From Phoronis australis (lineage: Eukaryota > Phoronida > Phoronidae): a stretch of DNA of 64,000 nucleotides. The notes under the pieces were generated by a model. It did not search any database and was not told where the DNA came from. It was given only the letters and a program-made list of their open reading frames with translations. This document shows, in pieces, positions 22,774 through 34,271 of this stretch. The position numbers were made by a program, and so were the translations under genes. The stretch's first letter is position 1; each line of letters opens with the position of its first letter. The DNA lies in the NCBI GenBank assembly GCA_002633005.1, contig NMRA01000105.1, forward strand, positions 598,010 through 662,009. The letters run 5' to 3'.

Positions 22774-24267
22774 CAAGCTAAAGATTTGCCTTTCCAGAGA
22801 TATTCCTGGACTGCGCTTTTGCGCCATTAGCGCATCAAAATAAGAAGGTACAAGTACATTGCAGCAGTGTGCCCCCCGGGCGCATTTTTTAAATCGCAAT
22901 ACTCTTTCAAAAATGCAAGGTCCTAGTCAGCGTACAGCCATTCGGGTAAAACATGACTCAGTTCTCATTTCGATTGCCCTTGGTGTTTCTGTTATATGTT
23001 ACCACTAAGTCTGCTGGGCACAACCATTTGAAAAAAGGCACACTTTTTATCATCAGGTGTACCTGCCCAGGTCCAAACTTTGAAAATTCATTGTTTTACT
23101 CGAAACCTGGAATTTATACCCATGTGTGTAGCTCGAATATACATCAAGTGTGAACTTGGACTGAACGGAAAATGCCAAATATAATTTGGAGTACAAACGA
23201 ATATAAGACCCCTAATCGCTGCACATGGCTTTCGAGTTTTCACTCTATATATGTGGGTTCTTTCTAGCATTCCACCCTTGTGGTTGACCAAGCCTTTGCT
23301 GACCGATTGCAAACATCTCCAAGAAGAATTCTCAGGTGGGTAAAGGATAGACATCCTCTGGAAAGATTGCATGCGACTATCTTACTAGTGACATAATATT
23401 GATATTGCTTAGTGGGTTATGAAATCTCTCAAATGACTATTGGCATGCATTTTGTTCTAGACAAATTTAAAATACTTAGTTTTAGCTTCTGGACTCGTTA
23501 CTACTGGTATTTTCTTAAAAATGTTAAATAAATCTGGTGTCCTGTAAGCAGGAAACAGAATTAGTCAGGTTTAAAGTTGAAATCACACCTTTTCTTTCGT
23601 GCCAGAATTCATATTGAGTAATCGCCCAAGGGTGCGTTTTTGTGTTATTTGATGCGGCCAAGCTAAAACACATTTGATTTGTTGATTCGTCGGCTTGGAC
23701 GCAAGTTTTGTTAGTTATAGGACTCAACTATAATAACAGAAATGGCAAGCATCTGTTCTGTTAATTGGTTATCAGGTAATTTTCGTTCAGAAAAACACCT
23801 GTACTTTTTACCATTACTTTTTTCTGCTTTTGCCCTGTGCCAGTATAACAATTTTAAGACTGTTTTTGGTACCCAAAAAAACCGAAATGTACCCAAACAA
23901 TTGTGGAATGTGGCCCACTGGACCCCAGTGCTTGGAGGTGTAGGACAAGAACTACATACTAGATGTCAATGCTAATGTAACGACTTCTCAGTTTGTCTAA
24001 TTGAACCCAATAGATCGTGTTTTACAAAGTTATATTGAAGCACATGTTTGTTGGAGTTCGGCAATTAAATGATAACTTTGACTTGTAGGAATCACTACTC
24101 CAATTGTAGGTGGGTGACATATTGCATTTAATTGTAGTCCTTTCTTTCTTAAGTTCTTTCAAGTTTGCATCGACTCTTTTGTCAAAAACTTCCCGAGGTC
24201 TTCTTGCTTCTGTCTTTCTCCACCCCAATAATTACCTCAAGATATGTTTTTTTTGATGTTTCAGTAA
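22774..24267 (+). repeat. 1.5 kb tandem block, copy 2
   Basis: Second copy, beginning directly after the single N at 22773. The offset from copy 1 is 1500 at the start and 1495 after the indels. It is probably an unmerged second haplotype or contig-end overlap, not a biological duplication (see findings). Confidence 0.95.
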
Positions 24268-24453
24268 TCTTCGTCACTCAGCAGAGTGACCCAAAAGTTG
24301 TAATTTACTCAGACACAAAAATTCAATTTTGGCTTGTATTTTGTTGTCCAGATTTTTAGAGGCTGCTAAGCTTGACAATTTTTACTGTAATTTTATGTTT
24401 GGCCTGGAAATTTTTCAATGCTTCTACACTGATTGTTGTTCTTTGTGTAAAAG

Positions 24454-24491
24454 TACTGCATCGACGTCGAAACAATCCACCCCCACTTCCT
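24454..24491 (+). CDS. DUF4551-like gene, proposed 38-base exon
   Basis: Exon 18168-19061 ends in phase 0, but the next clear exon (26563) needs two preceding bases, so a linking exon is required. Here a pyrimidine-rich tract and acceptor TGTAAAAG are followed by twelve codons (YCIDVETIHPHF) plus CT, then GTAGTT. The phases fit on both sides, and the junction reads HPHF-L-EKVALLFNQL. The donor is weak. An overlapping serine-rich reading to GCTACC|GTAAGT in another frame would break the chain. This exon is inferred from phase only. Confidence 0.4.
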
Positions 24492-24499
24492 GTAGTTCA

Positions 24500-26562
24500 G
24501 CTACCGTAAGTGTTTCGGCATTTTCAAAATACTTTTTTATTCAATAATTAGATACTTGTGATGCAAATCCGTCTGCTGCTGACATACAGTGCCACCTGTT
24601 TGGAAATGGAAGAACTTGTATGTCACAGTGGATTGCATATTAAGGACATGTTTATCAGAAAAACATTTTATTGGTAACAATGGCGTATCACCTGTCAAGT
24701 CCAGTTCCTTCTTTCACCAGAGGACAGCAGTGACCAGTCCTTTGTGACCAACAGTTATTACAAGTTGTTCATACCAATGCTTTCCTACTCCCAAATAGAT
24801 TGGTTTCATTTTTACTTAATTTTCACTTTTATTTTGTACTGCTTTCTCGATTAGTGCTGTCATTTGCTGTATTCAATCATTCTTGTCTCCCCAAAGGAGG
24901 GTCTCTGCCCCACCGTATATGATCTCAGATCCATACACATCTCAACATTCTCAACAGTCTTTGGATAGGAGAGGATCTGCAGTTTCTCCGTGAGGATAAT
25001 TACCCGAGTGGACTTCCCCCTTAACCCTGATTTGTTATCATGTGTTTTACCCTACATGTCTGCTGGGTGGTTGTAGAGTGTCATTCATTTCCGGTCTTGT
25101 GTTATCAAGGTGGAGACACAGTCTTGTGTCATCGAGGAGGAGACATAATTCAATGACCTGCCGTGAGTTCTGTAGATGCAAGAAACATGCGAACCACTTG
25201 TGGCAAGAAATTTATCCCATAATTCAACATTCCAACCTCACCAACCAACCACTTGGCCCGCCATTTTTTTCTGTGGTATGATAATGAGCTCCTAGGCATA
25301 GTTGAGAAACACTCGCCTTTCACTCTCACAATTTTGTTGGGTTTGCGAGTATCTGGCGAGTACAGAATGCACCTCATCTTTAATTCCGCTAAATGAACCC
25401 TAGGCACTATGGTGGAAGGGTGTCAAATATGGCAGGTGATTGGGGAATATATAGACTTACTGTTCATTCGCAAAACTTTGCAGGCATAGTTCTGAGTATT
25501 CAATAGGAGGAAAGCATTGCTATAAGCATTGAATTGACTCGGCTAAGATACATACTGATTTACGGTGTTTAGTTTCTTGCAATAAACAAAATGACTATGG
25601 CCACCTTCAGCCCCACTGTTTACACAGTGCCGACTGTAATTCATAGTTTATATTGGCGGCCACTGGATTGTTTGCTCTGCCTTGATCCATGACATCCATT
25701 TGCTTCAGCTACTACAGGTGTATGTTCTGATGATTGTAGGTGACCGTAGGATTGTCACCAGCTTGTCAAGACTTAAAGCATAAATATATGACTGTGTATA
25801 TATGTGTGAATTGTGATGGAATAAAGTGTGTCTAAAATGAATGACATGACGTGAAGGCATCTTGGAGATTTTGCTTTTTTTCAAAAATATGAATATTGGA
25901 CAAATATGGAACTGTTAGTTGTTTCTTTGGTAAAGTCGAAGTCTTCATGTATTCACAGGGACCTTTCCTTTTGGCTTGATGCTCCACTACATTTTGAAAT
26001 TCTGAAATTTTTTTATTGTCCAACTGTCGAAAAATGCTCTTAAAAGTTTTTTAAGCTCGTAAAAGATCTTTCTAACATCTAACTTGTGAAACTTGTGTTA
26101 CGAAAGAAAGTGCGTGTTGTCAACCATGGACTCCTGTGTGAATGCAATGTGTGATTACTGTTGGTGAATTTCATTGTCATGGTCCTTCCGCCTGCCTTCC
26201 TTGTGGTGACATTGTAGGGTTGGTTGGAATTTCTGTCACATGAAGTAATACAAACAACCTAGCTTAAGTAATACTGTATAAGCTTTATCTTTTCTTGGGC
26301 TCTGATTACATTCCCATTTGCTTACTTGTACATTTTTCTCTGTATAACTTGATATAATCAGTCATAGCGTCCTTTGTACAAAGACTTACCGTAGTGGTGG
26401 CTGTCGTCATTGACAGTTTTCAAAACTGTACATTGTATGACATGCAGACCCGCCTGAAGCACTGCACAATTAGAATTTAGTTTCAATTAGAGACCTCTTT
26501 AACTGTCTCATATATTGTAGTCAACGATTTTTACGTTCATTTTCTCTGACATTTGCTTGCAG
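24500..26562 (+). other. Intron of the DUF4551-like gene
   Basis: Intron before the exon at 26563. I see no further exon, RNA gene or clear repeat here. Confidence 0.45.
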
Positions 26563-26814
26563 TGAGAAAGTTGCCTTATTGTTCAATCAACTGAAACGAG
26601 AGCTGCTGAATACAGACAATGCCATGGAGGACATCTTTAACCTGGTTAATGAACTGAAGACTGCAGCGGAAAAGAACTTTGCACTTAAGAAGCTGTTCTG
26701 GAAGACTCCGGAGGTCTTTACGTTCTTTGTCCGCCAGCTGCAGAAGTATATCCCCAAGTCTAGCGCCAATTTGAAGTCGTCCAGCGGTCGGCAGCAAAGA
26801 GCTGATGAATTTGA
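26563..26814 (+). CDS. DUF4551-like gene, internal exon
   Basis: A 252-base exon between acceptor TTTGCTTGCAG and donor GA|GTAAGT. It starts with one base completing a codon and ends with two. It encodes EKVALLFNQLKREL, then AMEDIFNLVNELKTAAEKNF, then LKKLFWKTPEVFTFFVRQLQ, ending ADEFE. The pattern is amphipathic helices with no catalytic motif. The LFWK...FFVRQL segment and ADEFE followed by LVILLLETLALMLRETE across the next junction are the parts that most recall DUF4551/C12orf56. No signal or membrane segment is present. A cytosolic helical scaffold-like domain is an inference. Confidence 0.9.
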
Positions 26815-27595
26815 GTAAGTTAAAGTTTAACCAACTTTCTAAACGGACAGTGTAAATATAGCGGTTACCAAGTAATTGATAGATAAACATTGCAGTTCAA
26901 ACTAGCTGTCTATTCTGAACTTTAAGGGATGTGACACCCGATTTATTTTTGATGGTTTTAATCGGTCTGTGTCTATACCACCCGGTGCTTGACCACACGT
27001 GGGTGAGAGGTATCGCGTTAACCTATGAGGAAGGTGAGGACAAAAAGTGTCACTATTTCGGACAATGAAGTTGTTGTGTATCTTACTTTGTCAAATAAAG
27101 TAGACACTCCATGAACTACACTGTGAAACGAACAGAATTGAACTGAACACTGAACATATCACAACAATATATATACACACAACTACATAACAACATATGA
27201 TGCGTTACCTATGACACACTTCCTATACCAGGAATGGCATGACATAATACCAATTAAACTACTGAACTCATAAACAATAACAACCTACAAACATCCTGTT
27301 ATTGTGTGACTAAGTACACAACAGAAGTGGTTACAGTAGTGTCAAAATTTTTATGGCTAGGTTGTACTCACTCATTTATGGTGTCTTGTATAACGCAGAT
27401 ATAAGGTAAAACTGGCATACGGTGGATATGCATAAGTCAGATTTACAATGAACTCGGATGTTGTTTCGCGGTGCACTAATGTTCTAGTTTGGCCTTCATA
27501 TAAGTTGTATTTTTGCCTTAATCGGATAAACGCTCTCGACTTATGTGAGCTTTACTGTACTTTGAAAACTACAGGCTGTGTCTGTTTCACTCTAG

Positions 27596-27827
27596 GCTAG
27601 TCATCTTACTTCTCGAGACACTGGCCCTGATGCTGCGTGAGACGGAGAATCTACGGACTCGCCTAACGTGTATCAAAGCTGGCAAAGGCCGTCTGCTATT
27701 TGATCTCATAGTCCTCATCACGTGTTTCCCCGAAGTGCCTCAAAAGTACAAGCCACCCAACGCCAGGGCATCTGCTCTTCTTGGCCAGACACAATCAGAC
27801 CAGTGGAAGTGTCTGGCAGATGCTGAG
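27596..27827 (+). CDS. DUF4551-like gene, internal exon
   Basis: A 232-base exon between acceptor TTTCACTCTAG and donor GAG|GTAAGC. One leading base completes Glu from the previous exon, and the end is phase 0. It encodes LVILLLETLALMLRETENL, then IKAGKGRLLFDLIVLITCFP, then a Pro/Ala-rich linker ending QWKCLADAE. The leucine-rich helix continues from the preceding exon, so ADEFE-LVILLLETLALML is one unbroken structural element split by an intron. No enzymatic signature is seen. Confidence 0.9.
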
Positions 27828-30404
27828 GTAAGCCTGAACTGCTGTGAGTGAGTCTTGGTGTGGGAGTTACATTGGTTTTGATTGTCGCAGCAGACTGTGT
27901 GTAACTAAGGATCACTCTTTCAGTCAATAACTGACAACATCATACGGAATTCGATAAAAATTCATGAGGCTGAGTCAAATTTTCGCGTGCTAAACCTGCA
28001 GTGTATGTTGACTTAAACAAGTAAACTGTCGAAAACATGAGTGGAAAAATAATTTACGAGAAGAAAGTTGACCTCACTCGTATCACTTGTACAATTGTTT
28101 GGTGTTTTTTGATCAAGCAGACATTTTTGCCTGTGTCGAGCGCTGAGTAGGGTCAGTATTTTTAGAAAAAAGTTGTCAGAAAGACATAATTAGAGCAGAG
28201 ATAGTAAAACTTGGCTAATGCGATTGTGTATAAACAAAACTCGAACTCTGTTCCACAGCATGGTTGTTCTGATTCATACTCTCTGTGTCTAGTTGGTAAT
28301 TTGTCGTGTGCGAGTTTCAATAGTGCGTCAAACACAGCCTATTGTAAGGAGCATGTATCGTCAGCCTCCAGAAATCTCCAGGGTGCCATTTTAAATAATG
28401 CAAATTTGTCCATTCATAAGTAACGTATTTAATTTGTTTTCTATGTCTAATAGATTTAAGAGTAACCTAAACTATATAAGGTGCCTGTATTTTGAGAACC
28501 AGTTTGATGCCTGTTGTTCAGTGGAGAAAACTGGTTATCAAAATGCGGTCACGTTATATCCGCCCATTACCTTGTTTAACTGTAAACAGATTAATGTATC
28601 TGCTTCAATTATCTCATGTTGTTGTTCTTTGATGTGTTGCTTACTCATTATTTTTTCTAGTTGTATGGCTAAGACTAACCTAACTGTTTAGTTTTCACGT
28701 TTCCTTACTAATTTTCTTTGCCCGCCAACAGATGGCACTAGTAGACAGGGAGGCGAGTACAATTTGGATGTTGTCTGCTTATCTGGAACTGTTTCTTTTT
28801 AAACCGACGTGCCAGTTTCGGGGCCTGTTTATGTTTCTTATAATGCACTTATCTTTCATTTCATTTCTCTTCTCTGTTGTTTTTCTTCTCGTGGGCCCAA
28901 ACACTAAGTTTCACAGTCAGTAATTTGAATCTGGCATTCAATTTGTTTGTCTCTAAGTTCAGGTAATGACACGTGGCATGGTTGGTTACCACTGTCACTA
29001 AGTGTGAACGAGTCTTAAATCACTCGTCATTTTATATGTGCGAGTTGACTGTTTTTACAGAAAAGTCATTACTAAAACCCAAAGCCCATTTGATTTTGTC
29101 ATCTTGAACACAATCAACTGAGCGAGTCTTTGTGATTGGACCCTCAAAGCTATAACTGGAGATGTATCATTATTGTGATCTCATTTGCCTTCTGGAATAA
29201 TGATATTGCTGGTTGACCAAATATGTGTGTTATAAGCCATGGGCCCTGGCTCCACTCTTTTCACCATGTGACCTTATGAGGGGGGGCATATTCATTTTTC
29301 TTATTTATATTTGAAAAGCATCTGTATTAAGTTAAACATTTTTTGTGAAAAAAGCATATTTATGCTCTGCTAATATAAGAATTATTTAACAAGATATAGC
29401 TCCGTATGTTTCCTCCAGCCAATCGCAAGATCAGAAATGAAATCGAAGTTGGAGATTTGGAGACAAGCTCCTTTTTCATCTATCTTATTTTCTCTTTATA
29501 AAATACCTTTTCCTTTATTACCTTTAAATGCCCTGATGTCATTGGCGCCAGTCCTGTCTTAGGTGGATAGTCTCAGTAACAATATTAAAATGTATCCAAT
29601 GTTAGTTCCAAATTTCACCACTATGTGACACTCATAAATTAAGAACATTATTTGCAGTATCACACCTTATAGACTTTTTGTCATTGTTTTTAAAATTGTT
29701 CCATTCCATGTCCATTTTGTAGAATTAGACAAATTTAAAGTCAAATGTCATGGAAATGTACATGTTTAAAAATGGAGACTTTTTACTTTTATGACATTGT
29801 GACATTGAAAACATCAAAACAAAATTGCCCCCCTCCCAAGAGGTCACGGATGTGGTTTATAAGCCCCCTGTATCCTCTGGTCCACGGTCTCTTAGTGTGG
29901 AGATGATGATAAAGCAAATGATTGGTCTTAATTTTTACAATAAATTTGTTCATTGTTTGAATCGGTAATTCAACTATGTTTTGAAATAACTTCTTTGTTG
30001 CTGCTGCTGTTTTTCTTTGCAAAATGCTTCGCTTTCATCTTTAACAGCTAATCTTATTGGGTCGCCTTCTTTATATGCCCTGCCTGTCACCTGTTCCCAT
30101 TCGTTTATCAATATTTCAGACATTCAAGAAATCACATGACATACCTGAATATTGCTAATCGGACATTCGTACATAATGTATTGCAGAGTTATGATCATGT
30201 TTCTCTTGCCTGGTTATATAGTACCTTAAATTAAATTGTGCATATTATTTCACCAAATATCTACAAAGATTTTAGTTACAGAAAGTCAAATGCCTGTATA
30301 ATATGATTTTTACTTTGTGTCAATGTGCTATTAACTGGGTCAGGTAACATTGTCTTTTTATTAAAATTTAACAAAAAAAGAAAGATACATTGTATCAATA
30401 GTGT
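27828..30404 (+). other. Intron of the DUF4551-like gene
   Basis: Long AT-rich intron between exons 27596-27827 and 30764-30916. Open frames inside (for example 28211-28691) have no splice support or recognisable motif. The 3' end of the intron holds repeat C copy 2. Confidence 0.7.
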
Positions 30405-30716
30405 GGCCAAATTCTGTTTAATATTATTATTATGCATTCAGGATGAAATCTCAAGCATGTGGTTATTGTACTTTAAATTATCATTTTGCTTTTATTTTGT
30501 ACAACTTTTGATTTTTTCACGAAAATCATAAAAGTCCTATTTTTGGTAACTTCTCGTGCAAAAGTGGAACATTTTATAAACGATTCATAACATTGTTTTT
30601 AGAGAAAAGTGCACAAAACATGGTATCTGAAAGATTCATGTGAATCTGAACAGTCGTTCTGAGATCTGATGTTCACAGTTTGTCAAATTTGGAGATATTT
30701 CTAGGGTCCTACATGG
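30405..30716 (+). repeat. Dispersed repeat C, copy 2
   Basis: Collinear with 8380-8700: GATGAAATCTCAAG, ACAACTTTTGATTTTTTCACG, then TCTGAACAGTCG and the end TAGGGTCCTACATGG. It lies in the intron and ends about 45 bases before the acceptor of exon 30764. Confidence 0.65.
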
Positions 30717-30763
30717 TACTCGTGATGGTGTGCGTCTGTTATAGCAGTGTATTTCCTGTGCAG

Positions 30764-30916
30764 GTGGCTAAATTGTTTGTGGAGTTCACCAACGTGGCTA
30801 GTGTGGTACTGTTCGAGTTGATACTGATTGCCAAGCAGAATAACTGGGGCGACGATGACGGCAGTTTCTTTAACATCACCTGGCTTATCAAGGTTCTTGA
30901 GGAGCTGAGGACTACG
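30764..30916 (+). CDS. DUF4551-like gene, internal exon
   Basis: A 153-base exon (51 codons, phase 0 both ends) between acceptor TTCCTGTGCAG and donor ACG|GTACGT. It encodes VAKLFVEFTNVASVVLFELI, then a short acidic loop NNWGDDDGSFF, then NITWLIKVLEELRTT. The preceding and following exons join in frame. The alternation of hydrophobic helices continues from upstream. Confidence 0.9.
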
Positions 30917-31613
30917 GTACGTGCATCACGTGGCAGGGACATCAACTCCATCTGGGTAGCCGCTTGTCGTAGTTTTAATTATTCCAATGCATACATCAAA
31001 CGTTTTTGCCACCAGCACACGGAAAGTGGAAAGGTTGATTAAAAGCAAACGGAAGCTTAACATTTATCTAGATTTTCATTTCGTTAACTTTTATACAGCA
31101 AGGTCGCATTGACATTGTAGGCTCAGTTGAGCTCATTCTGCTAGCACCAGTGCACCTGTATCAAACGCGTTACGTGGCACATCATTGCCACCTGTACTTG
31201 CTCCAGTTTATTTTCAACCTTGTTGTCATTAATTTGTCAGTGTACTGTTCAGTTTAAAAGTCTCTGAGTCTTAAAAATAAGACATGCTCCATTGTGGGTT
31301 AGTGATAGACGGATAGCAACTGCATATGTTGTCACGTGCTCATTGGGAGGATTGAGATTTTATCACACAAAAGGTGATTCAGCGTGTCGCTCATTGTGGA
31401 ACTTGTGACAACTGGTGAAAGTTTATGAAGGCATAGTAAGATATTGACTTCTCAAAACACCAAAATAAACGAGATGATTACTTTAATTTGATGACGCAGT
31501 TGAGCATAAAATCAGTATTATGTGAGCATAGGTGCACCAAGATTTGTGATTTCACTCATTCACGTGACCACCCTTGCACCAACTTTCTTTGAAGAAGACT
31601 GTTTTCATTGCAG

Positions 31614-31795
31614 GAGAAGTTTGTTGAGCGTGTGGTTGGCCAGGCCCTGCGGTTCGTCCAGCCGTCACGGCATGTGGAACTGTCCCCCCCTCAAGCGGTG
31701 CTGGTCTATCAACAGTTCTATGTACTAGAGGTTCTCATACAGTTCAGTCCCGCAGTTGCCAGCTACATACGGAATAACTACACAGAGGAGTTCAA
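31614..31795 (+). CDS. DUF4551-like gene, internal exon
   Basis: A 182-base exon between acceptor TTTTCATTGCAG and donor AA|GTGAGT, starting in phase 0 and leaving two bases. It encodes EKFVERVVGQALRFVQPSR, then LSPPQAVLVYQQFYVLEVLI, then YIRNNYTEEFK. The exon sits in phase between 30764-30916 and the last exon. Confidence 0.9.
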
Positions 31796-32612
31796 GTGAG
31801 TCATAATGGTGTTGGATGGACGTCTAATGTTCTTGACTTGGTGATGTGGGTAACTCGGTTGTTTTTTTCAGCTGGAAGACCGACTGAAATGTCGAGCCAT
31901 GATTGTAAATAGACTAGAGGCTGGTGAAAAAGACCATTAGATTCTAGAAATGATGTGCCCAGTGCTCACTAGTGCCACCTGGTGAATTTCAAGCTCTTCA
32001 TGGCATAAAATAAACATTCAAAATCCGGATGTTAGGTTAGTGTGAATAGGACATTTTACTTCTAGTTTTTACAAAGTCAAATTACACTTAATTGCCCCAG
32101 TGGGTATGTAACCTCAAATAGGAAAATTATAGGAACCAGCAACATTGCCAGGAGCTTGTAAGTTTGAGATCTAATACAAGAGCACTAAACGCTGTCTATT
32201 GAAGTGGAATGCAGAAATAAATGCCTAAAAAGTCGAGGGAGGAATCAACAATTGGTTGGACTTCAAAACCACTTGCCCTGACTTCAAAACCAGTCGGCTG
32301 GCCTCAAAACCAAATGGCCGGTGATCAAAAACGTGTTGTCCAGACATCAAAACGCGATGGCTTCACCCAAAAAACTAGTTTGCTGAACCCAAAACATGAT
32401 GGCCAGTGATCAAACTTGATGATCAGACTTCCTCTGAGACTCGCTTTGAAAGTCTCGATCTAGTGTTTAGTTTTCATACCCGTTTGTTTGTTCAAAATCG
32501 GTGATTTGTTCGGCCATTGAGTTTGAGCACTAGCCAACCCATTTTAGGTCTAGCCAACCAGTTTTTTGGTGTGACCATCTGGTTTTGAAGTACCTGGAAC
32601 CAAGTTAGACAT

Positions 32613-33509
32613 AGGCAGATTTAGGGGGGGGGCCAGGGGGCCTGGGCCCTTCCCCTTGGCTGCCGCAAAAAAAATAAAACAGTAAGAGCGTAGGGAAATG
32701 GTGAGTTTATTAATTAACCTCGGTAATTAAAATTATACGGATGAAAAAAGATTTAAATGTGTGCAGTTTTAGTGTTTGGGGGGGGGGCTCAAACCCAATT
32801 TCAAGTGTCAAATTCGGAACACTGCGCATTCGTAACGGAACNNNNNNNNNNNNNNNNNNNNNNNNNNNNNNNNNNNNNNNNNNNNNNNNNNNNNNNNNNN
32901 NNNNNNNNNNNNNNNNNNNNNNNNNNNNNNNNNNNNNNNNNNNNNNNNNNNNNNNNNNNNNNNNNNNNNNNNNNNNNNNNNNNNNNNNNNNNNNNNNNNN
33001 NNNNNNNNNNNNNNNNNNNNNNNNNNNNNNNNNNNNNNNNNNNNNNNNNNNNNNNNNNNNNNNNNNNNNNNNNNNNNNNNNNNNNNNNNNNNNNNNNNNN
33101 NNNNNNNNNNNNNNNNNNNNNNNNNNNNNNNNNNNNNNNNNNNNNNNNNNNNNNNNNNNNNNNNNNNNNNNNNNNNNNNNNNNNNNNNNNNNNNNNNNNN
33201 NNNNNNNNNNNNNNNNNNNNNNNNNNNNNNNNNNNNNNNNNNNNNNNNNNNNNNNNNNNNNNNNNNNNNNNNNNNNNNNNNNNNNNNNNNNNNNNNNNNN
33301 NNNNNNNNNNNNNNNNNNNNNNNNNNNNNNNNNNNNNNNNNNNNNNNNNNNNNNNNNNNNNNNNNNNNNNNNNNNNNNNNNNNNNAACCCCCCTCCCGAC
33401 CTCCCTCCATTCGGTGCTATGCGCATCTACAATCGTGGTTCAGTTTGCGCAAATGCTTACAGCCGGACAAAATGTTGGGCCCCCCCTTGTGATATCCTAG
33501 ATCCGCCAC
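32613..33509. mobile_element. Dispersed element ending in CCTAGATCCGCCAC (copy 2)
   Basis: The left end GGCAGATTTAGGGGGG is roughly inverse to the right end CCTAGATCCGCC. It shares CCTTGGCTGCCG and the GGCCCCCC...GATATCCTAGATCCGCCAC end with 2630-2935. Its middle is lost in the N gap, so coding capacity cannot be judged. Confidence 0.75.
32842..33385. other. Assembly gap (544 N)
   Basis: Run of N inside the nested repeat. The long open frames reported across it are artefacts. Confidence 0.99.
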
Positions 33510-33879
33510 TGTAGAACATGGGCCATTGGGTTTTGCAGGCCAGCCGACTGGTTTTGGAGTGCGGGCAAGTGGTTTTGAAGTCCAACCAATTGTTGATTCC
33601 CCCTTGAAACTGACGCCTGCCAATCAAATTAGCATTTAATCACCTTTCCGTACATTTTTCTAAACAAATGATATCAAAATACTTACTTTTTATGTAGTTT
33701 GAGGTAGATACTATTAAGTATGCAGACTGTTAAAAATCTTGCATAATTGCAACTATCACAGGGATCATTTTAGGAAACATGGGTATGGGTGAACTATGGT
33801 CCATGTTAGTTTTTTTTTTTATCTTTTTCGCTTCTAGTTTTAGTGCACCTGTTGCCCAGTTTAAGCAAACAATGCGTAA

Positions 33880-34018
33880 ATGAAACAATTTTTGCACCAA
33901 TGACACAGGGCATGCCCCTAAAATTATCCCTGCTATGAAAAGTAAATGAAACAATTTTTTTTGCACCAATAACACAGGGCATGCCCCTAAAATTATCCCT
34001 GCTATGAACAGAGCATGG
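33880..34018 (+). repeat. Tandem duplication of about 68 bases
   Basis: Two units containing AAATGAAACAATTTTT, GCACCAATGACACAGGGCAT and CCCCTAAAATTATCCC, differing by a short T-run and a few bases. It lies about 120 bases before the last exon of the DUF4551-like gene. Confidence 0.85.
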
Positions 34019-34138
34019 AAAGAAGACTTACCCACTGTCATGTGACAGAAGCAAACATTTGGCTGTTGGTGTTTGTGGTGGTTTGTTCATGTATATGCTT
34101 TGAATTATGAATTCCTGAAACTCCCGTTTCTTTGCCAG

Positions 34139-34271
34139 ATACTACATCCAGGCACCAGTCATTATGGAGAAGTTCCCCCGCAACTACCCCATCTCCAGTA
34201 AAGCCATTGCACTCATAGAGTCTGTCATGTCCTTGGTTCGCCAACAGAAGTGTAAACTCACCACCAGCTGA
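34139..34271 (+). CDS. DUF4551-like gene, last coding exon
   Basis: After the acceptor CTTTGCCAG, one base completes a Lys codon. The frame then reads YYIQAPVIMEKFPRNYPISS and ALIESVMSLVRQQKCKLTTS to TGA. With the exons from 18168 onward this gives about 627 residues, plus the missing N-terminus. All junction phases agree, which is strong evidence for a real gene. The end of the protein is helical and basic. Confidence 0.9.

Larger units (their letters stand above)
32236..33605. mobile_element. Outer inverted-repeat element with nested insert
   Basis: The left end GAATCAACAATTGGTTGGAC and following CAAAACCA units are mirrored on the right by TCCAACCAATTGTTGATTCC. The arms are about 80-90 bases. 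The left arm consists of roughly 20-base imperfect units carrying TCAAAACCA. A second element (32613-33509) and the N gap lie between the arms. Confidence 0.8.

Noticed and set aside
32741-33514. 200-257 codon open frames on both strands
   Set aside because: They exist only because the 544-base N gap contains no stop codons.
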